Counted from the first letter of the stretch, positions 25,588 to 36,930 are shown. The stretch: DNA of 64,000 nt from Lepidodermella squamata (GCA_047495785.1 JBLDXI010000050.1:124001-188000), one strand, 5' to 3'. The notes: generated from the sequence alone by a model not told the origin. Made by a program: numbers and translations.

Positions 25588-27049
25588 ATGGGAAAGTTAT
25601 CCTATCGGTTTTTGCTGGGCCTGTTTGGAATTTTCGTGCTAAGCTTCCTTATAGCTGCACTACAGGAGAATCAGGACGACAACTGGGTATCTATTTTTCT
25701 AATCTTTAAAAATCAGAAATCAGAAATTCATTAGATTTTCTGGGAAGCCGTGGGAAGTGACAACATCAGCCTGGTAAAAGATCTTCTCGCAAAAAATGAA
25801 ACGCTTGCCAAAGCTCGATTACCGGAGTTACATCGAAACGCCTGGGGCATTGAGCCTCTAGAAATGGCATACCAAAACGCCCCGTTTATAGAAGTCGCTG
25901 CTATTTACAACCGAAGCTACGAACTGGCTAAGCTGTTACTTGACAATGGCGCTGAAGTGGATGCGAGAGATTATGGCGAGTTTGGGAGAACGGCCTTACA
26001 CTGGGCGGCCGTTAGACGGAGGCTAGATATTGCCGAGCTACTCGTCGAAAATAAAGCTAACATCACTGTGAAGGACAAACAAGGAGGCGACGATGCCCTG
26101 TTACTGGCTGTTGCTTCTGGAAATTTCAACCTGGTCAAGTACCTTGTGTCGAAAGGGGCCGATATCAACACATCAGACAACAATAACTACGGTGTGGTGG
26201 ATCGCGCAGCTGGTGCATGCAGCTTAGAAATGCTGCAGTATTTTCTATCGCAAAATCTCTCAGCTGATGGCACGAGAGGAAATGGGTCCGAAGGAACATT
26301 GTGGCCGATCTGCAAATGCCTTTGGAATCCGAATATCACTGGGCTTTTAATGTCGAGTGGCGCCAAAGTACCTCGTCTATGTGCTCATCAACCTCTTCTG
26401 CTGCACATGGTTTATAATTACGAGAGAAACTTTGACTCTATTCCCGTTGAAACGTTTCGAACTATGATCGACATGGGTGCAGATGTTAACGCTGTTCCAT
26501 ATGGCGGTTCTGTCTTGCAGGAAGCTGTTTCTTTTACTAATAAAGACATCGTCCAGCTTTTGGTTGAAAGAGGCGCTAAAATGACTGTGGACGAAGATGG
26601 TTATTCCCTATCACTGAGAGCTGCCTTGCGTTCGAAAAACACAGCTGCAGCTTTCCAGATCGTGAATTACCTACTAGAAAATGGCGATGCGATCGACGGA
26701 AAGTTGAATAATAGCGAAACGTTCCTATCGATGGTACTCAAGAAAGGAAACGGCCCTTTGCTGTCGTTTGTCTGGTTTGCCGTCGAAAAGGGCAAAGGGC
26801 AAGGCGGATGTTAACGCGACGGATTCCGATGGCCGAAACGCTTTGCATCTAGCCGTTTGTTTTTTCTCCTGGTATGACAACTTGGATACTGTCAGATATT
26901 TGGTCTCCAAGGGGGTGAATCACAATGCGAAGGACAAATTCGGCAAAACAGCTCTGAACTATGTCATGGAGAATCCTTATTTTCCGCATCAACAGGATGT
27001 GATCAAAGTGCTGTCAACTATGACTTCGCGACACTACATTGAATCTTGA
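25588..27049 (+). pseudogene. Ankyrin-repeat protein 3, frameshifted near the end
   Basis: Exon 1 (25588-25686) is a good signal peptide (LGLFGIFVLSFLIAAL) and exon 2 starts at 25735 in frame. After about 370 residues a 7-bp tandem duplication (AAAGGGC at 26787-26793, repeated at 26794-26800) shifts the frame, and the product ends at 26814. The last two repeats (NALHLAVCFFSWYD, KTALNYVMENP) follow in another frame up to 27049. A truncated 392-residue protein could still be made. Otherwise the sequence is well conserved, so the break is recent or is an assembly error. The paralogues keep one AAGGGC unit at this point. Confidence 0.75.
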
Positions 27050-28075
27050 TGAGTTCAACATGATTTAAAAATATAATGATTGCTTCATTTTAGCTTGAAT
27101 CAACTGATTTCGATTTAGCTTTACTCGCAATTCACGTTCAATAGTACAGCCGCTACTTGTGTGGACAATTATAATGGAATTAGAACAAGCCCAGAAGCCT
27201 TACCGACTCGACTTTCTTCACTTGGCTTTACGTGGATCAACGTTTGAAAGGATGCTCGGCTAGCCTTGCTAGCTAGATAAGGAATTTCTGTTTCGTGTTT
27301 CGTGATGATAGAGAGGGACCTTGAGATGAGAAAAACCTCACAGGGAGAACCCTCTAGTGAAAATGGACCTGCTTTGTTACGTTATGGCACATAACGTTGT
27401 AACGTTGCGGTTTAACGTTTCTTACACCACCTGAAAGAAAAAATGGCAAAAATTGCAAAACGAGAGATCACAGGATAGATGAAAGCGGAAGATGACATGA
27501 CACCATCTCACTCATCACAACAAGCTCAAGGGTCACAAAAAACTGATGAAAGATAGCTACATAAATGTTCAGCAGCGCGAACAGTTAAAAAGGGTGTGAA
27601 GTAGGATCTAAAGCTGAGGTGTTTCTCAGAGCCCAACCGAAGGGTCCTCCATTTCAGGTATTTCAGCCTATCTGTGGTTAGAAACTCGAAAATGGGGTGT
27701 CACATCACCACTTCACCACAGCACCCCTGTACTTCGCACTTCGCCCCCTGAATAAGTTGGAACTCTCATCGCGTGGCCAAAAGCTTCAAAGAATGCAACC
27801 GACTGGGTCTGGCTCGAAAGCTCAAACACCCTTCAACGGCGGGACGACATCTAATCGGCACAAGTCTGCCTTCGCCCCACTGGAAGATCATCTGAATCTG
27901 GATGAACATGTAAAGAAGCTTCAACTATGGCATCCGGATTCCGAATAAAATTCAAACATGCATCTTGCAATAAGCATAATAAAAAATCAGTTCAACAAAC
28001 ATCCGAAGTACAAAGAAACATTTATTTACCAGAATTAGTCATATTCTTTTAATGATAGTTTTCAGAGAAGGGATA
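27050..28075 (+). other. Intergenic, contains a MITE-like repeat
   Basis: Apart from the dispersed repeat at 27594-27739, I find no gene. The open frame over 27697-27948 runs out of that repeat and has no family content. Confidence 0.5.
27594..27739. mobile_element. Dispersed MITE-like repeat, copy A
   Basis: Ends are GTGTGAAGTA and TACTTCGCAC, nearly inverted. Internal words AGCTGAGGTGTTTCT and CAGCACCCCTGTACTTCGCA are shared with copies near 59.5 and 62.1 kb. No coding content. Confidence 0.55.
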
Positions 28076-30109
28076 TTAAATTTCAATCATTTTTTGTACA
28101 TAATATGCGTCCACGAAAGCAGTTACAATAACGACCAAACTCGCAGCGCAAACATCCGCAACTCTGACATACTCAACCGATTTTTGATTTTCTATTCTGT
28201 GTAACGACACAGTGAACGTAATGAACTCATAAAAGCAAATTAAAAGCCCCATGGTAAATTTGAAAGAGATGATGCTGACGAGGTAAACAGTCTCTGAAGT
28301 CTTGGGTATGTTCTCGAACACCAATGACAGCATAACAGCAAACGATAAAACCAAAGCGACGCTGATACCAGGTCGATCCGGTACCTCCGGCGGTAAGACC
28401 AGTGTTGTAGTTTGAAGTATGTACAGCGAGATAACTGGGAGAAACAAATATGTGACGTAGTATTCAGCTCGACGTTTGAATGTGACCGGGAAATACAACC
28501 GGCTAGATTCTAGCTCTGTGTAATCAATACGCGTCTTACCACGGCCCACGAATGTCCAGAGATCTGTGTCGCCGATGAATGTCAGCCTAGACGACGATTC
28601 AAGTTCGAAATTGGTGATATTGTATGTTGCGTAATCAACGACTTCCTCGCTTGCAAAGACGATATTGCACTCGAGAACATCGAATGGGAACTTGGCGAAG
28701 GAAAATTCAGCGCACACTGTGTCCAAGCGAGTTGTCACCCAAATCGACGAGATGCCATCGTCAGTGAATGGCCAAGTTATTACTTTTTTGTCAGGATCGC
28801 TGGGAAGATAATACATTTAAAACTATGCATGTAGTCCTATATAGGGCTTCAATATTGAAATTTCACATTTTTGAAGTTAACAATATTTTCATTTTTCTCG
28901 GGGCAGTTATGACTCGATGACATTTGACCGTTAATAGCAAGTAAAATTGGGGTTTGGCAGTGCGAGAAGTAGGATCCTCGAACTAGGGGGTATTTTCGGG
29001 CCCAAATTTTATGACCAAAGGGTCCCCCTGTGGGTTTTTGAGGGAATTTTCCCCTTCGGCCTCGGCCTTGAGATGGGTAAATCGAGTACGGAGAGTTCAG
29101 ATATGAACGATTTACGAATGTTACACCGTAAAATATCGAATTGGCCAAGCTACTCGACCTATATTTTTGAGGACAATTCTATATTTTATACAATATCCGG
29201 GTGGATATCATAGGTGGATAGCACGATGGATATCAGCCTGAAGGATGAATATCCATCGCTGTCCACCGATGGCACCCGGATATGGTGTTATCGGGCGTCA
29301 AAATCATCAAATCCGGATAAACGAGTAAATTATGCTAATTTTAATGAAATGCGCGCTTAAAGAATTTAGTTATTTAATGTATCATAATCATATGATGATA
29401 ATAGTGCAAACTAATTCCCCACGCAATAAATTCTGATCTCATTTTCTTGTGCACACTCGAAATTATTTAGGGTAATCTGAGGTGAGGAATCTCGCTAGAT
29501 ATTCAAAAATGTTGTTGGGGTCAAGCTAGTGTCTCTACGACAACCTGAGCAAATAACATTATTCACTTGTTAGTGGTCATTTTTCAAATTATCAAGAATA
29601 ACCTGAATATCGGTGGAGATGTTCTCAGCGGGTTGACTTGAATGAGCGATGGGATCCAGCGATGAATCCCCAGCTTCACTACCGTCAGCTGTTCCAACTT
29701 TTGTGTCTCTATTAGATCTCTGCACAGTGTCTCGTTTTGAATTAGGTCTTCGCAGCTCGCGACTGGACAAGTTGATCGCCAAGATGCCGTAATTGACACC
29801 AGCAGGGACAAGCTATAAGATTAGACATTTTGTGATATTTTATGAATGATGGCAAAACTATGCTCTAATTATATACCTTTGATCAAGGTCATCGATAGCC
29901 AAGAACTGAAAGAGGCTGAAGGTTATTTGCACCTCAAGAGGTTGATTGCGGTAGATTATCCAATAGTTAGGTAAATCTGGGGCTGAAGCTTCTGGGCAGA
30001 ACTGATCGTAAGCTTTCCCTATTGAAACCTTGGATAGCTCTGGAGCTTCCAAAGCGTCGGAAACGCAGATAAATTTAAGAATGATCAGAAGTAGCGCTCT
30101 CCCTTTCAT
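28076..30109 (-). CDS. Cys-loop ligand-gated ion channel subunit with introns
   Basis: Minus-strand exons 30109-29877, 29812-29603 and 28799-28076; both introns are phase 2 and the protein is 388 residues. A signal peptide (MKGRALLLIILKFICVSDA) leads a ligand-binding domain that aligns end to end with the intronless channels: FQFLAIDDLDQ, SLSLLVSITASW, KLGIHRWIPSLIQ. The Cys-loop is CAEFSFAKFPFDVLEC, again 14 residues between cysteines. M1 to M4 are visible, and FENIPKTSETVYL at the end of M2 is typical of acetylcholine-type cation subunits. It is clearly more diverged than the other three. The second intron is 803 bp and holds a MITE copy and a hairpin repeat. It is nested in reverse orientation among the ankyrin genes. 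Confidence 0.85.
28958..29091. mobile_element. Dispersed MITE-like repeat inside the channel intron
   Basis: Starts CAGTGCGAGAAGTAGGATCC and contains GGGTCCCCCTGTGGGTTTTT, words shared with the copies near 59.5 and 62.1 kb in the same relative order. It lies wholly within intron 2 of the channel gene. The right end is approximate. Confidence 0.5.
29191..29290. repeat. Imperfect hairpin in channel intron 2
   Basis: ATATCCGGGTGG..GGTGGATAG..GATGGATAT is answered by its complement ending CACCCGGATATGG. The arms are about 40 bp with several mismatches. Probably a small foldback element. Confidence 0.55.
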
Positions 30110-30594
30110 TTTAGCTTGAGCTGCAATTGAAATTACTCGACTGGAGACAATATTCCTTGAATTAGATGGAGTACTGACAACTTCGATACTGGTTTCCTGT
30201 GGCTATTTGCATAGCATTGATTCTCATCTTTCATATCAAAATAAAGTGCTGTTGTGGAAAATTTGAGCTTGGGATCGCTTAGTAAACCAATAGAGCTTGT
30301 TGACATTTCTTAAACCGGGTCTGTTTTATTCTTTTCAGGCCTTAATCAATTCACCATTGAATAAAACTAAACTGATTTGATTTAGAGTGGTGTTCAAATC
30401 TATGCATAAAGGAAGGTGTGAAATGGATGAAACGGGATTAACAAAAATAGTTCACGTTTGGGCAAAGTAACCTGACAGAATGTAGATAATTGTAAAGGCG
30501 CGTTGCAGCTCAGTCTTGCTAGCAAAATTCGATTCGGGTTAATTGCAGGCGCCAGCTGAAACATAGCGGAAAAAATTTGGCTGAAACATTAACA
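30110..30594 (+). other. Intergenic, nothing recognised
   Basis: Upstream region of the minus-strand channel gene. No repeat or gene supported. Confidence 0.4.
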
Positions 30595-30760
30595 ATTTGG
30601 CTTTTGAAATTCGATCCGCCGTAGACATTCCGAAAAGTCCGATAGCATTCATATGATATAGGATTTAAGAAGGTTTTTTGTGAGCCTCTACGGAATTTCC
30701 ATGCTTAGCTTCCTTATCGCTGCTCTGCCAGAGAAGCAGGACGACAGATTATGGCTCTAT
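30595..30760 (+). pseudogene. Orphan first exon of an ankyrin gene with its upstream region
   Basis: FFVSLYGISMLSFLIAALPE is almost the signal peptide of ankyrin protein 2. No in-frame ATG remains (a TAG follows the nearest one), no donor site is conserved, and no ankyrin repeats follow. The 80 bp before it (TTGGCTTTTGAAATTC, ACATTCCGAAAAGT, ATAGGATTTAAG) recur at 34313-34385, where no exon is attached. Confidence 0.7.
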
Positions 30761-32314
30761 AATTTACGATTCACTCTCGGAATTCTCCTGTTACTAAACA
30801 CGAGAACCTACAGTTGTATCGAAAAAATCTTTTTCCTCAACTCCGGGGTCATTAAACCGCTTTTAGACCAGTCCCGCCAAAACCAACCTTAACATTTGCA
30901 GGTGTCCTAAGAAATGTACCCTAAAACTCAAGTTTTAGGGTACATTTCGATGCGAGAGATTTAATTTGATTTGATTTACAGGGTCTGATGATTTGATTTG
31001 ATTTGATTGATTGATTTGATTTGGTGGGGATTTGGGGAATTTATTTAAAAGGACCCGTGATTTACTGAAGAAATCAAATCAAATCTAATCTAATCACTGG
31101 CAATGGTGCTGTGAAAAGTGGATGTGAACAATTATTGCGAATTTCAAAGATGCTAGGATGCTAGGATGCTATATCTTGCTACAGTAGTAAATTGTTCAGA
31201 TTCCTCGCCTGTAATACGGCGGCCATAGATCGATCCCCAGCCAAAAAGTGATTTTTCATTTCTTCTTCTCTATTTTCTCTCATTTGAATATGCACACATC
31301 GAATGAATCAAAACACATGAATTCACAGGGCGTGAAATAACGTGCATGTGTTTGATGCCTTCTCAAAAAAGCATGAAAAGGCTACGCACAGGGAGCGAAG
31401 TACAGGGTGCTGGGTTCCATAGGGCTCAGATTACATAGAACATAGAGCGTCTGTAAGCTCGCTAATGTTACCAAAAACCGCAAATTAATGGATTATTTTT
31501 TCCTGTGAAGCCTTTATACCATAAATATAAACCGCAGGCTGACCTTATCAAAACGTTTCTCCGTGAGCCGGTAACTTTTGGTCGCTGACTGGAGCATTCG
31601 AAAAAGTATAAATGTCGTGGTTTTCTTTCGGGCAGTACGGTTTTTAAATGCATAGTTCAATACTGAACATCGGTGGGCACCTGCCCTCTTGTGATCAAAG
31701 AAAGTCCATAAAGAAAATAAAAGTGGACACGCAGGATCCATCAAATCCCACAGCCTTCACAATTTTTTATTTTTGTTGTCTGAAATTATTTTCCTTGAAT
31801 TTGAGATTTCCGAACAAAGAAAAACAAATTGGCGTAAAAGCAGCCGAACAAGTCAGTGCAATTCGATTTTACCCCTTTCTTCGGCGAGAATTTCCCCTTC
31901 TAAGGCTAAGGAAAGTCGATGGCCGTTATGATTGAGTTGACTGTGCGGGCCGATTGAACTAGGGGAGAGATGATCCCTAGCGGTACTTCGCTCTCTGGAA
32001 CGATGCGCTTCAGCAAGGGAAGCGTTAACAGCGCAGCGATAATTCGTCAGGCGCGTTAGCCGGTCGCCAAATTGTGAAATTGTGATATCGTCGAGTAGCG
32101 AAAATGGGACGTCCAGCAAGGTTTCACGCCCCGCAGATTCTCTCGAAACCTTTCGGGACGATAATTTTGTCCATTTGCCTCGCACCTTGCACCTTGCGCC
32201 TTGCACCTTGTTTGAGCTTGAATGACAAGTGATGATTTGAAGATTGGTAAGCCGAGCGGTTATTGCGAAACCAACTGGAATTCTATGGTCAGATCAGTAC
32301 ATTGTAAATCTCAC
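30761..32314 (+). other. Intergenic, repeats only
   Basis: Holds a perfect 18-bp-arm palindrome (30911-30948, around GTACCCTAAAACT), a GATTT microsatellite (about 30962-31022) with its complement at 31073-31096, and partial MITE copies near 31382-31416 and 31900-32005. The latter, read on the minus strand from AGAGAGCGAAGTACCGCT, matches the complete element at 51.4 kb. No gene supported. Confidence 0.5.
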
Positions 32315-32543
32315 CTGGGTTCTGAGCTGGAAGAATTCGTCGGCGTGAGTGCTTCCACCGGTTCGACGGACTTCGCAGCATTCGACAGGGCTCGTCGGAT
32401 GCGTCGCTAGACCGAAGCGGTACACGGGCCCGCTCGGTTGCCTGACATAACCGTAATCCATACCGACTTGATCCCAGAACCGCTGGAGAACGATAGCCGG
32501 GCGTCCAGTTTCCACAAAAATGTAATGGAGGAAAACGACTCGA
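32315..32543 (-). CDS. Orphan coding-like exon, family unknown
   Basis: A GC-richer frame of 76 codons bounded by a good acceptor (TTTGTCAG) and a good donor (CCCAG|GTGAGA). It reads with a coding-like composition, e.g. GMDYGYVRQPSGPVYRFG and ECCEVRRTGG. No exon that continues it was found on either side, so it may be a gene fragment or part of a gene I could not assemble. I do not recognise the family. Confidence 0.35.
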
Positions 32544-32766
32544 CTGACAAACTAAATTGTTGTTATTAAATCTTTTTTGGGGTTAAAATAGTGCACTTGT
32601 TAACAACTGAAGGGCGAGGCGCGAGACGGCACGCGTCAAACCGGTGACGTCTTGCTGCGCACTACAATTGTTTGCAACATGTTGTACCAATCTGGCGGGC
32701 CACACATTGCTACAAGCTAAGCCTTTATAAGCGAAGCAATCAGAGCTAAAGTCTATCATTCCTCAC

Positions 32767-33849
32767 TTGAATTTCTTAAAGTTACTTGAATTTTCCATTC
32801 TTTATGGAGCCGCTCAACTTGTCGATCTCAGCCATCAACCATCAGCCGCCTGTCATTCAGCCCGTCTCTCAACCGTCCATGCCCCAACCAGCCTCCAGTC
32901 GAATCAACAATCCACCTCGTTTGAAAGCCGATGGAAAAAGACCGGGTCCAAGAAAAGTGAGACTTTGCTTTTTGGTCATTAAATTTGTTTATATTGTAAT
33001 CCTTGTTTAGTGAACAGACGTCGGAACTGGTCTACGGAGGAACTGCGGGAATTAGATGCCTTTATCGAATACTGCGAAGACCTAGTGCCGCCCGCCAAGC
33101 CGTCGCAGGCCACCTTTCGTCGATGGCTGGAATATTGTGAGGAAAATAGCAGAAATTGGATGCTCAATTTTCCGAATCGACGGCAGAGCGCGGTGCTATT
33201 CAAGGCACGGGGAGTGGTCCGAAAGCGAGCAATGGGCTGTGCCTCGTCTCCACAGCCAGCAGTCCAACCAGCTCCTCCGATGCAGCAACCAAGGTCAAAT
33301 CAATTGGTGTTATCATCAACCGTCAACCATCAGCCGCCTGTCTCTCAGCCGTGTGTGTCCCAGCCTGCCTCAAGCCGAATCAACAATCCACCTCGTTTGA
33401 TAGCCGATGAAAGGGAGACCGAGTCCAAGAAAAGTGAGACTTCGCTTTTTTGGTTCAATTTGTTTATTGTAATCCTTTTAGTGAGGAATTGGTCGAAGGC
33501 GGAACTGCGCGCGTTGGACGCATTAATTGAATACTGCCAAGACCTAGTGCCGCCCGCCAAGCCGTCGAAGATCACTTTTCAGGGATGGCTGAAATATTGC
33601 GAGGAGAATAACAGCAACTGGTTGCTCAATTTTCCAAATTGCCGGGAGAGCGCGGTGCTATTCAAGGCGAGGGAAGTGGTCCGAGAGCGAGCAATGGGCA
33701 GGGCTTCGGCTCCACAGCCAGCAGTCCCACCAGTTCCACCGATGCAGCAACAGGTGTGGTATCAACAGGTGTGGCAGCCCCAGCCGCTGTTTTGGCAATT
33801 GGCTCAGCAACCGTTTTATCCGATCAATTGCGGGCGAATGGAAAACTGA
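32767..33849 (+). CDS. Internally duplicated Gln/Pro-rich protein with two helical domains
   Basis: Exons 32767-32956, 33011-33433 and 33482-33849, phase-1 introns of 54 and 48 bp, give 326 residues. Two copies of one unit are present: a QP-rich stretch, an intron at a conserved KK codon, then a domain of about 70 residues (W-S-T-E-E-L-R-E-L-D-A-F-I-E-Y-C, then FRRWLEYCEENSRNW, AVLFKARGVV) ending in QP-rich sequence. The W..eEL..L pattern is faintly like Myb/SANT, which is only a suggestion. In unit 1 a one-base difference puts the QP-rich exon in another frame from unit 2, so either the N-terminus is read in a new frame or unit 1 is damaged. The second intron is in frame and could be retained. 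Confidence 0.5.
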
Positions 33850-34646
33850 CTGTGACATTTCATTTAGTCTGAAGTTTTTTCTATTTCTGCGATCTCGTGG
33901 CTGCTTTGAAAATATTGATTTCGGATTCAATTATAAAAAAAAATAGTTTTTTGTGAACCTTCTACTTCCATAACACAATTATAAAACAAAATAAAATGCA
34001 ATCTTAGAAAACAATGGGGAACGGTGTCTTTTTGGCATATCAATTATGAGCTTATTCCTCATTGCATTGGCAGATACCGATTACGGCGTTGACAACGATG
34101 ACTCGATGATAATAAATATACCTCAAGAATATCCGGGATGGCCGTTTTTACCTCCACAGAGCCGAGGGAAGAAAGGGGATAAAATGACTTACAGTAACCA
34201 GCTTTTCTTAGCTAAAAACGTGTTTAGTACACTCAGAGCCGTTTCCTGTTTCATAATTTCGTGTATTTTTGAAAACTGTGTTTGAAACTGGTTTAGGACA
34301 TCACTCATTAGCAATTTGGCTTTTGAAATTCTATCCGCCTTTAACATTCCGAAAAGTATTTATATTGTATAGGATTTAAGTAAATATTTTGTTGAAGCAA
34401 ACCAAGCTGACGTAAACACCACGTGATTCTCTGTAGGTATGCTATTTATCCAAACACAATAATAATGTCTCTCTGGCTATCATTCATTTCTTTTATTCAT
34501 CATTCATTAGAAAACTCAACCCGTGTATATGTTTTTTACACGCCCGCTTTAACACTGACACATTTTTTAAAGCTATTTTAAAAAGTGGGATTTCGTATAG
34601 TAATAGCTTATCCTTACGTATTTTTCTTTATAGAGAGCATTATTAC
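33850..34646 (+). other. Intergenic with relic ankyrin upstream sequence
   Basis: 34313-34385 repeats the sequence that precedes the orphan ankyrin exon at 30.6 kb. A 79-codon frame at 34046 begins with a weak signal-like stretch (MSLFLIALADT) but nothing supports it as a gene. Confidence 0.45.
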
Positions 34647-34669
34647 CTTGACAAGTTTTTTCTGCATGA
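34647..34669 (+). promoter_or_regulatory. Conserved element upstream of ankyrin gene 4
   Basis: CTTGACAAGTTTTTTCTGCA, 326 bp before the ATG. The surrounding 140 bp align with the region before ankyrin gene 3. Confidence 0.45.
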
Positions 34670-34972
34670 ACGGCATCAATGTCGAACCTTAAAAAAAATA
34701 GGAGAAATAATCTTCTCTCGAAAAACCTTCATTTGTTAAGGAAAAGTTTCACCATTGTGTTTAATCCGAATTTTGCTGTCCGTAATCAGTGCATAGCATC
34801 AACGGCCCAAAACACTTCGGTTTCTCCTTGCAAAATCAAAAGTTAAAAATTATACTCCAATGTATTGTTTTACCATTGTTACATCCTCAAGCCTGCGACC
34901 TCGGATATTCGGAGCTTGTCTCGATTATCTCCAAAACACAGTAGTATAATCCATCCATTATCCATCTGTTAG

Positions 34973-36422
34973 ATGAATAACTTTTTACACCGGTTTTTGC
35001 TGAGCCTTCTCGGAACCGCCATGCTGCTTTTCCTTATCGCTGCATTGCCAGAGCAGCAGGAAGAGGTATTTAACTTTCAAAATTTGACGATAAGAGCGCT
35101 GAAATTCACGATTGTCATAGCTTTTCTTCAGAGCTGTGAATACTGGTTATACCTTCGAAGTCAAAGACCTTCTCGCTAAGAACAAATCGTTGATCAAGGC
35201 TAGGCATACTGGTCCGCGTCTTTTTCAAATCCTTTTCGAAGAGCATTTTGGCAATGCCACCGCATTAGAAATCGCTGTTGTTTACAACCGAAGCTTTGCA
35301 TTGGCTAAGCTTTTGCTTGACAGTGGAGCTGAGGTGGATGCGAAAGATTACGGACGATACAGTTATGAAAGAACGGCCTTAATCTGGGCGGCCTATTGGG
35401 GGAGGCTAGATCTTGCCTCGCTGCTCATCGAAAATAAAGCTAACATCAGTGTGAAGGACAAAATGGGTGACGATGCCCTGTTACTGGCGGTTCAATCTCG
35501 AAATTTAAACCTGGTCAAGTACCTTTTGTCTAAAGGGGCCGATATCAACACATCAAACAACGATAACTACGGTGTTGTGGATCGGGCAGCCGACGGATGC
35601 AGCTTAGAAGTATTACAGTATTTTCTTTCGCAAAATCTTTCAGCTGATGGCTCGAGAGTTATTGGGTCTGGGAGAACACTGTGGCCCATCTGCAAATGCC
35701 TTTGGAATTCGAATATCACACAGCTTTTACTTTCAAATGGCGCTACATTTCCTGTTCTCTGCCTTGATGTGCCTTTTCTGATCCATATGGCTAATAGCTA
35801 CGAGACTTGGGATGGAGAATTCAGAGAATTCAGGTATATTCCTACTACATCGTATCAAACTATGATCGACCTTGGCGCAGACGTTAACGCTGTTTCAGAT
35901 GGCTTATCAGTCTTACAGGTAGCTGTTACTCGTTCTAATAAAGACATCGTCCAGCTTTTGATTGAACGAGGCGCGAAGATGACGGTAGACAAAAATGGCT
36001 ATTCCCTATCGCTGAGAGCTGCCTTGCGTACTTGGAAACCAAACGCATCTATCGAGATCTTGGATTACTTGCTGGAAAAAGGTGACGCGATCGATGGAAA
36101 CTTGAATAATAGCGAAACGTTCCTATCGATGGTGCTCAAAAACAGAACCGGCTTCGTGCTACCGGTTGTCAAGTTCGCTGTCGAAAAGGGCAATGCGAAT
36201 GGTAACGCGACGGATTCTGTTGGACGAAACGCTTTGCATCTAGCTGTTTTGATGAACAGTTTGACAGTCATCGATAAATTGGATACTGTTAGATATTTGG
36301 TCTTAAAGGGAGTGAATCGCAACGCTAAGGACAACCTTGGAAAAACGGCCCTGCAGCACGCCCATGAGATAAGTCGACCAGATGATCGCCAGGCTTCAAT
36401 GAAAATACTCACATACTATTGA
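34973..36422 (+). CDS. Secreted ankyrin-repeat protein 4
   Basis: Exon 1 (34973-35065) encodes FLLSLLGTAMLLFLIAALPE, a strong signal peptide; exon 2 begins at 35121 behind CATAG and carries the repeats, total 464 residues. The first codons of exon 2 (LFFRAVNTG) replace the IFFEAV of the paralogues. Repeats include TALIWAAYWGRLDLASLLI, DALLLAVQSRNLNLVKYLL and NALHLAVLMNSL. It is closest to frameshifted copy 3 (shared KWGADINTS-like and VVDRAA segments) and keeps an intact frame where copy 3 is broken. It is a useful reference for judging that break. Confidence 0.88.
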
Positions 36423-36792
36423 ATCTTGCTGAGCTGATCATGCTTAAATCTTAAGGGCACGGCGACAAAACAGCAAATTTGTTATTTCGGGAGAACACAG
36501 CGAAAACTTTCTTTGTAAAATATGCATTGTGCTTCTGCTCTTATGTCGCAAGTTAAAAAATGTGCTGTTATGTCGCTGTTGCTGTTTTGGGTATTTGCGC
36601 CGATCATTTTACAATTTGCTGTTGATAAGAATAGTTCTCAAAACATGTTCGCTTCCGGCCGTAGAGGGGTGTAACCGAATAAGGCTGTTAGCGAAAATAG
36701 AACCATCCCGGCTGCCTGCCTCTAAAATCGAAAATTGAAGATTTGGAGTCCGATATCAAATATAAATAAAGCTTAAAAAGTAAACATTTACT
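36423..36792 (+). other. Intergenic, nothing recognised
   Basis: Spacer after ankyrin gene 4. Small frames have no family content. Confidence 0.4.
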
Positions 36793-36930
36793 ACAAAATT
36801 TCCAACGCTGGGAAGAGGTCAGTACAGGTCATAAGGGTAGCTTTCATTTCTGTTTCAGAAAGCAAGTCTGTGCACGGAATCTCGCATGGCAGTCCCCAAT
36901 ACAGTGACAATAAAAATATCCGCACGGTGG
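36793..36930 (-). pseudogene. Relic of a Cys-loop channel gene
   Basis: One minus-strand frame reads WGLPCEIPCTDLLSET and then FPALEIL, matching WGLPCGTPNCTDLLSE and the segment before IWTP in the intact channels. Stops on both sides and the absence of the rest show it is a dead fragment. It marks another former channel copy between the 28-kb and 55-kb genes. Confidence 0.7.

Noticed and set aside
28849-29148. 99-codon minus-strand frame
   Set aside because: Lies inside the second intron of the channel gene and covers a MITE-like repeat; the channel protein aligns without it.
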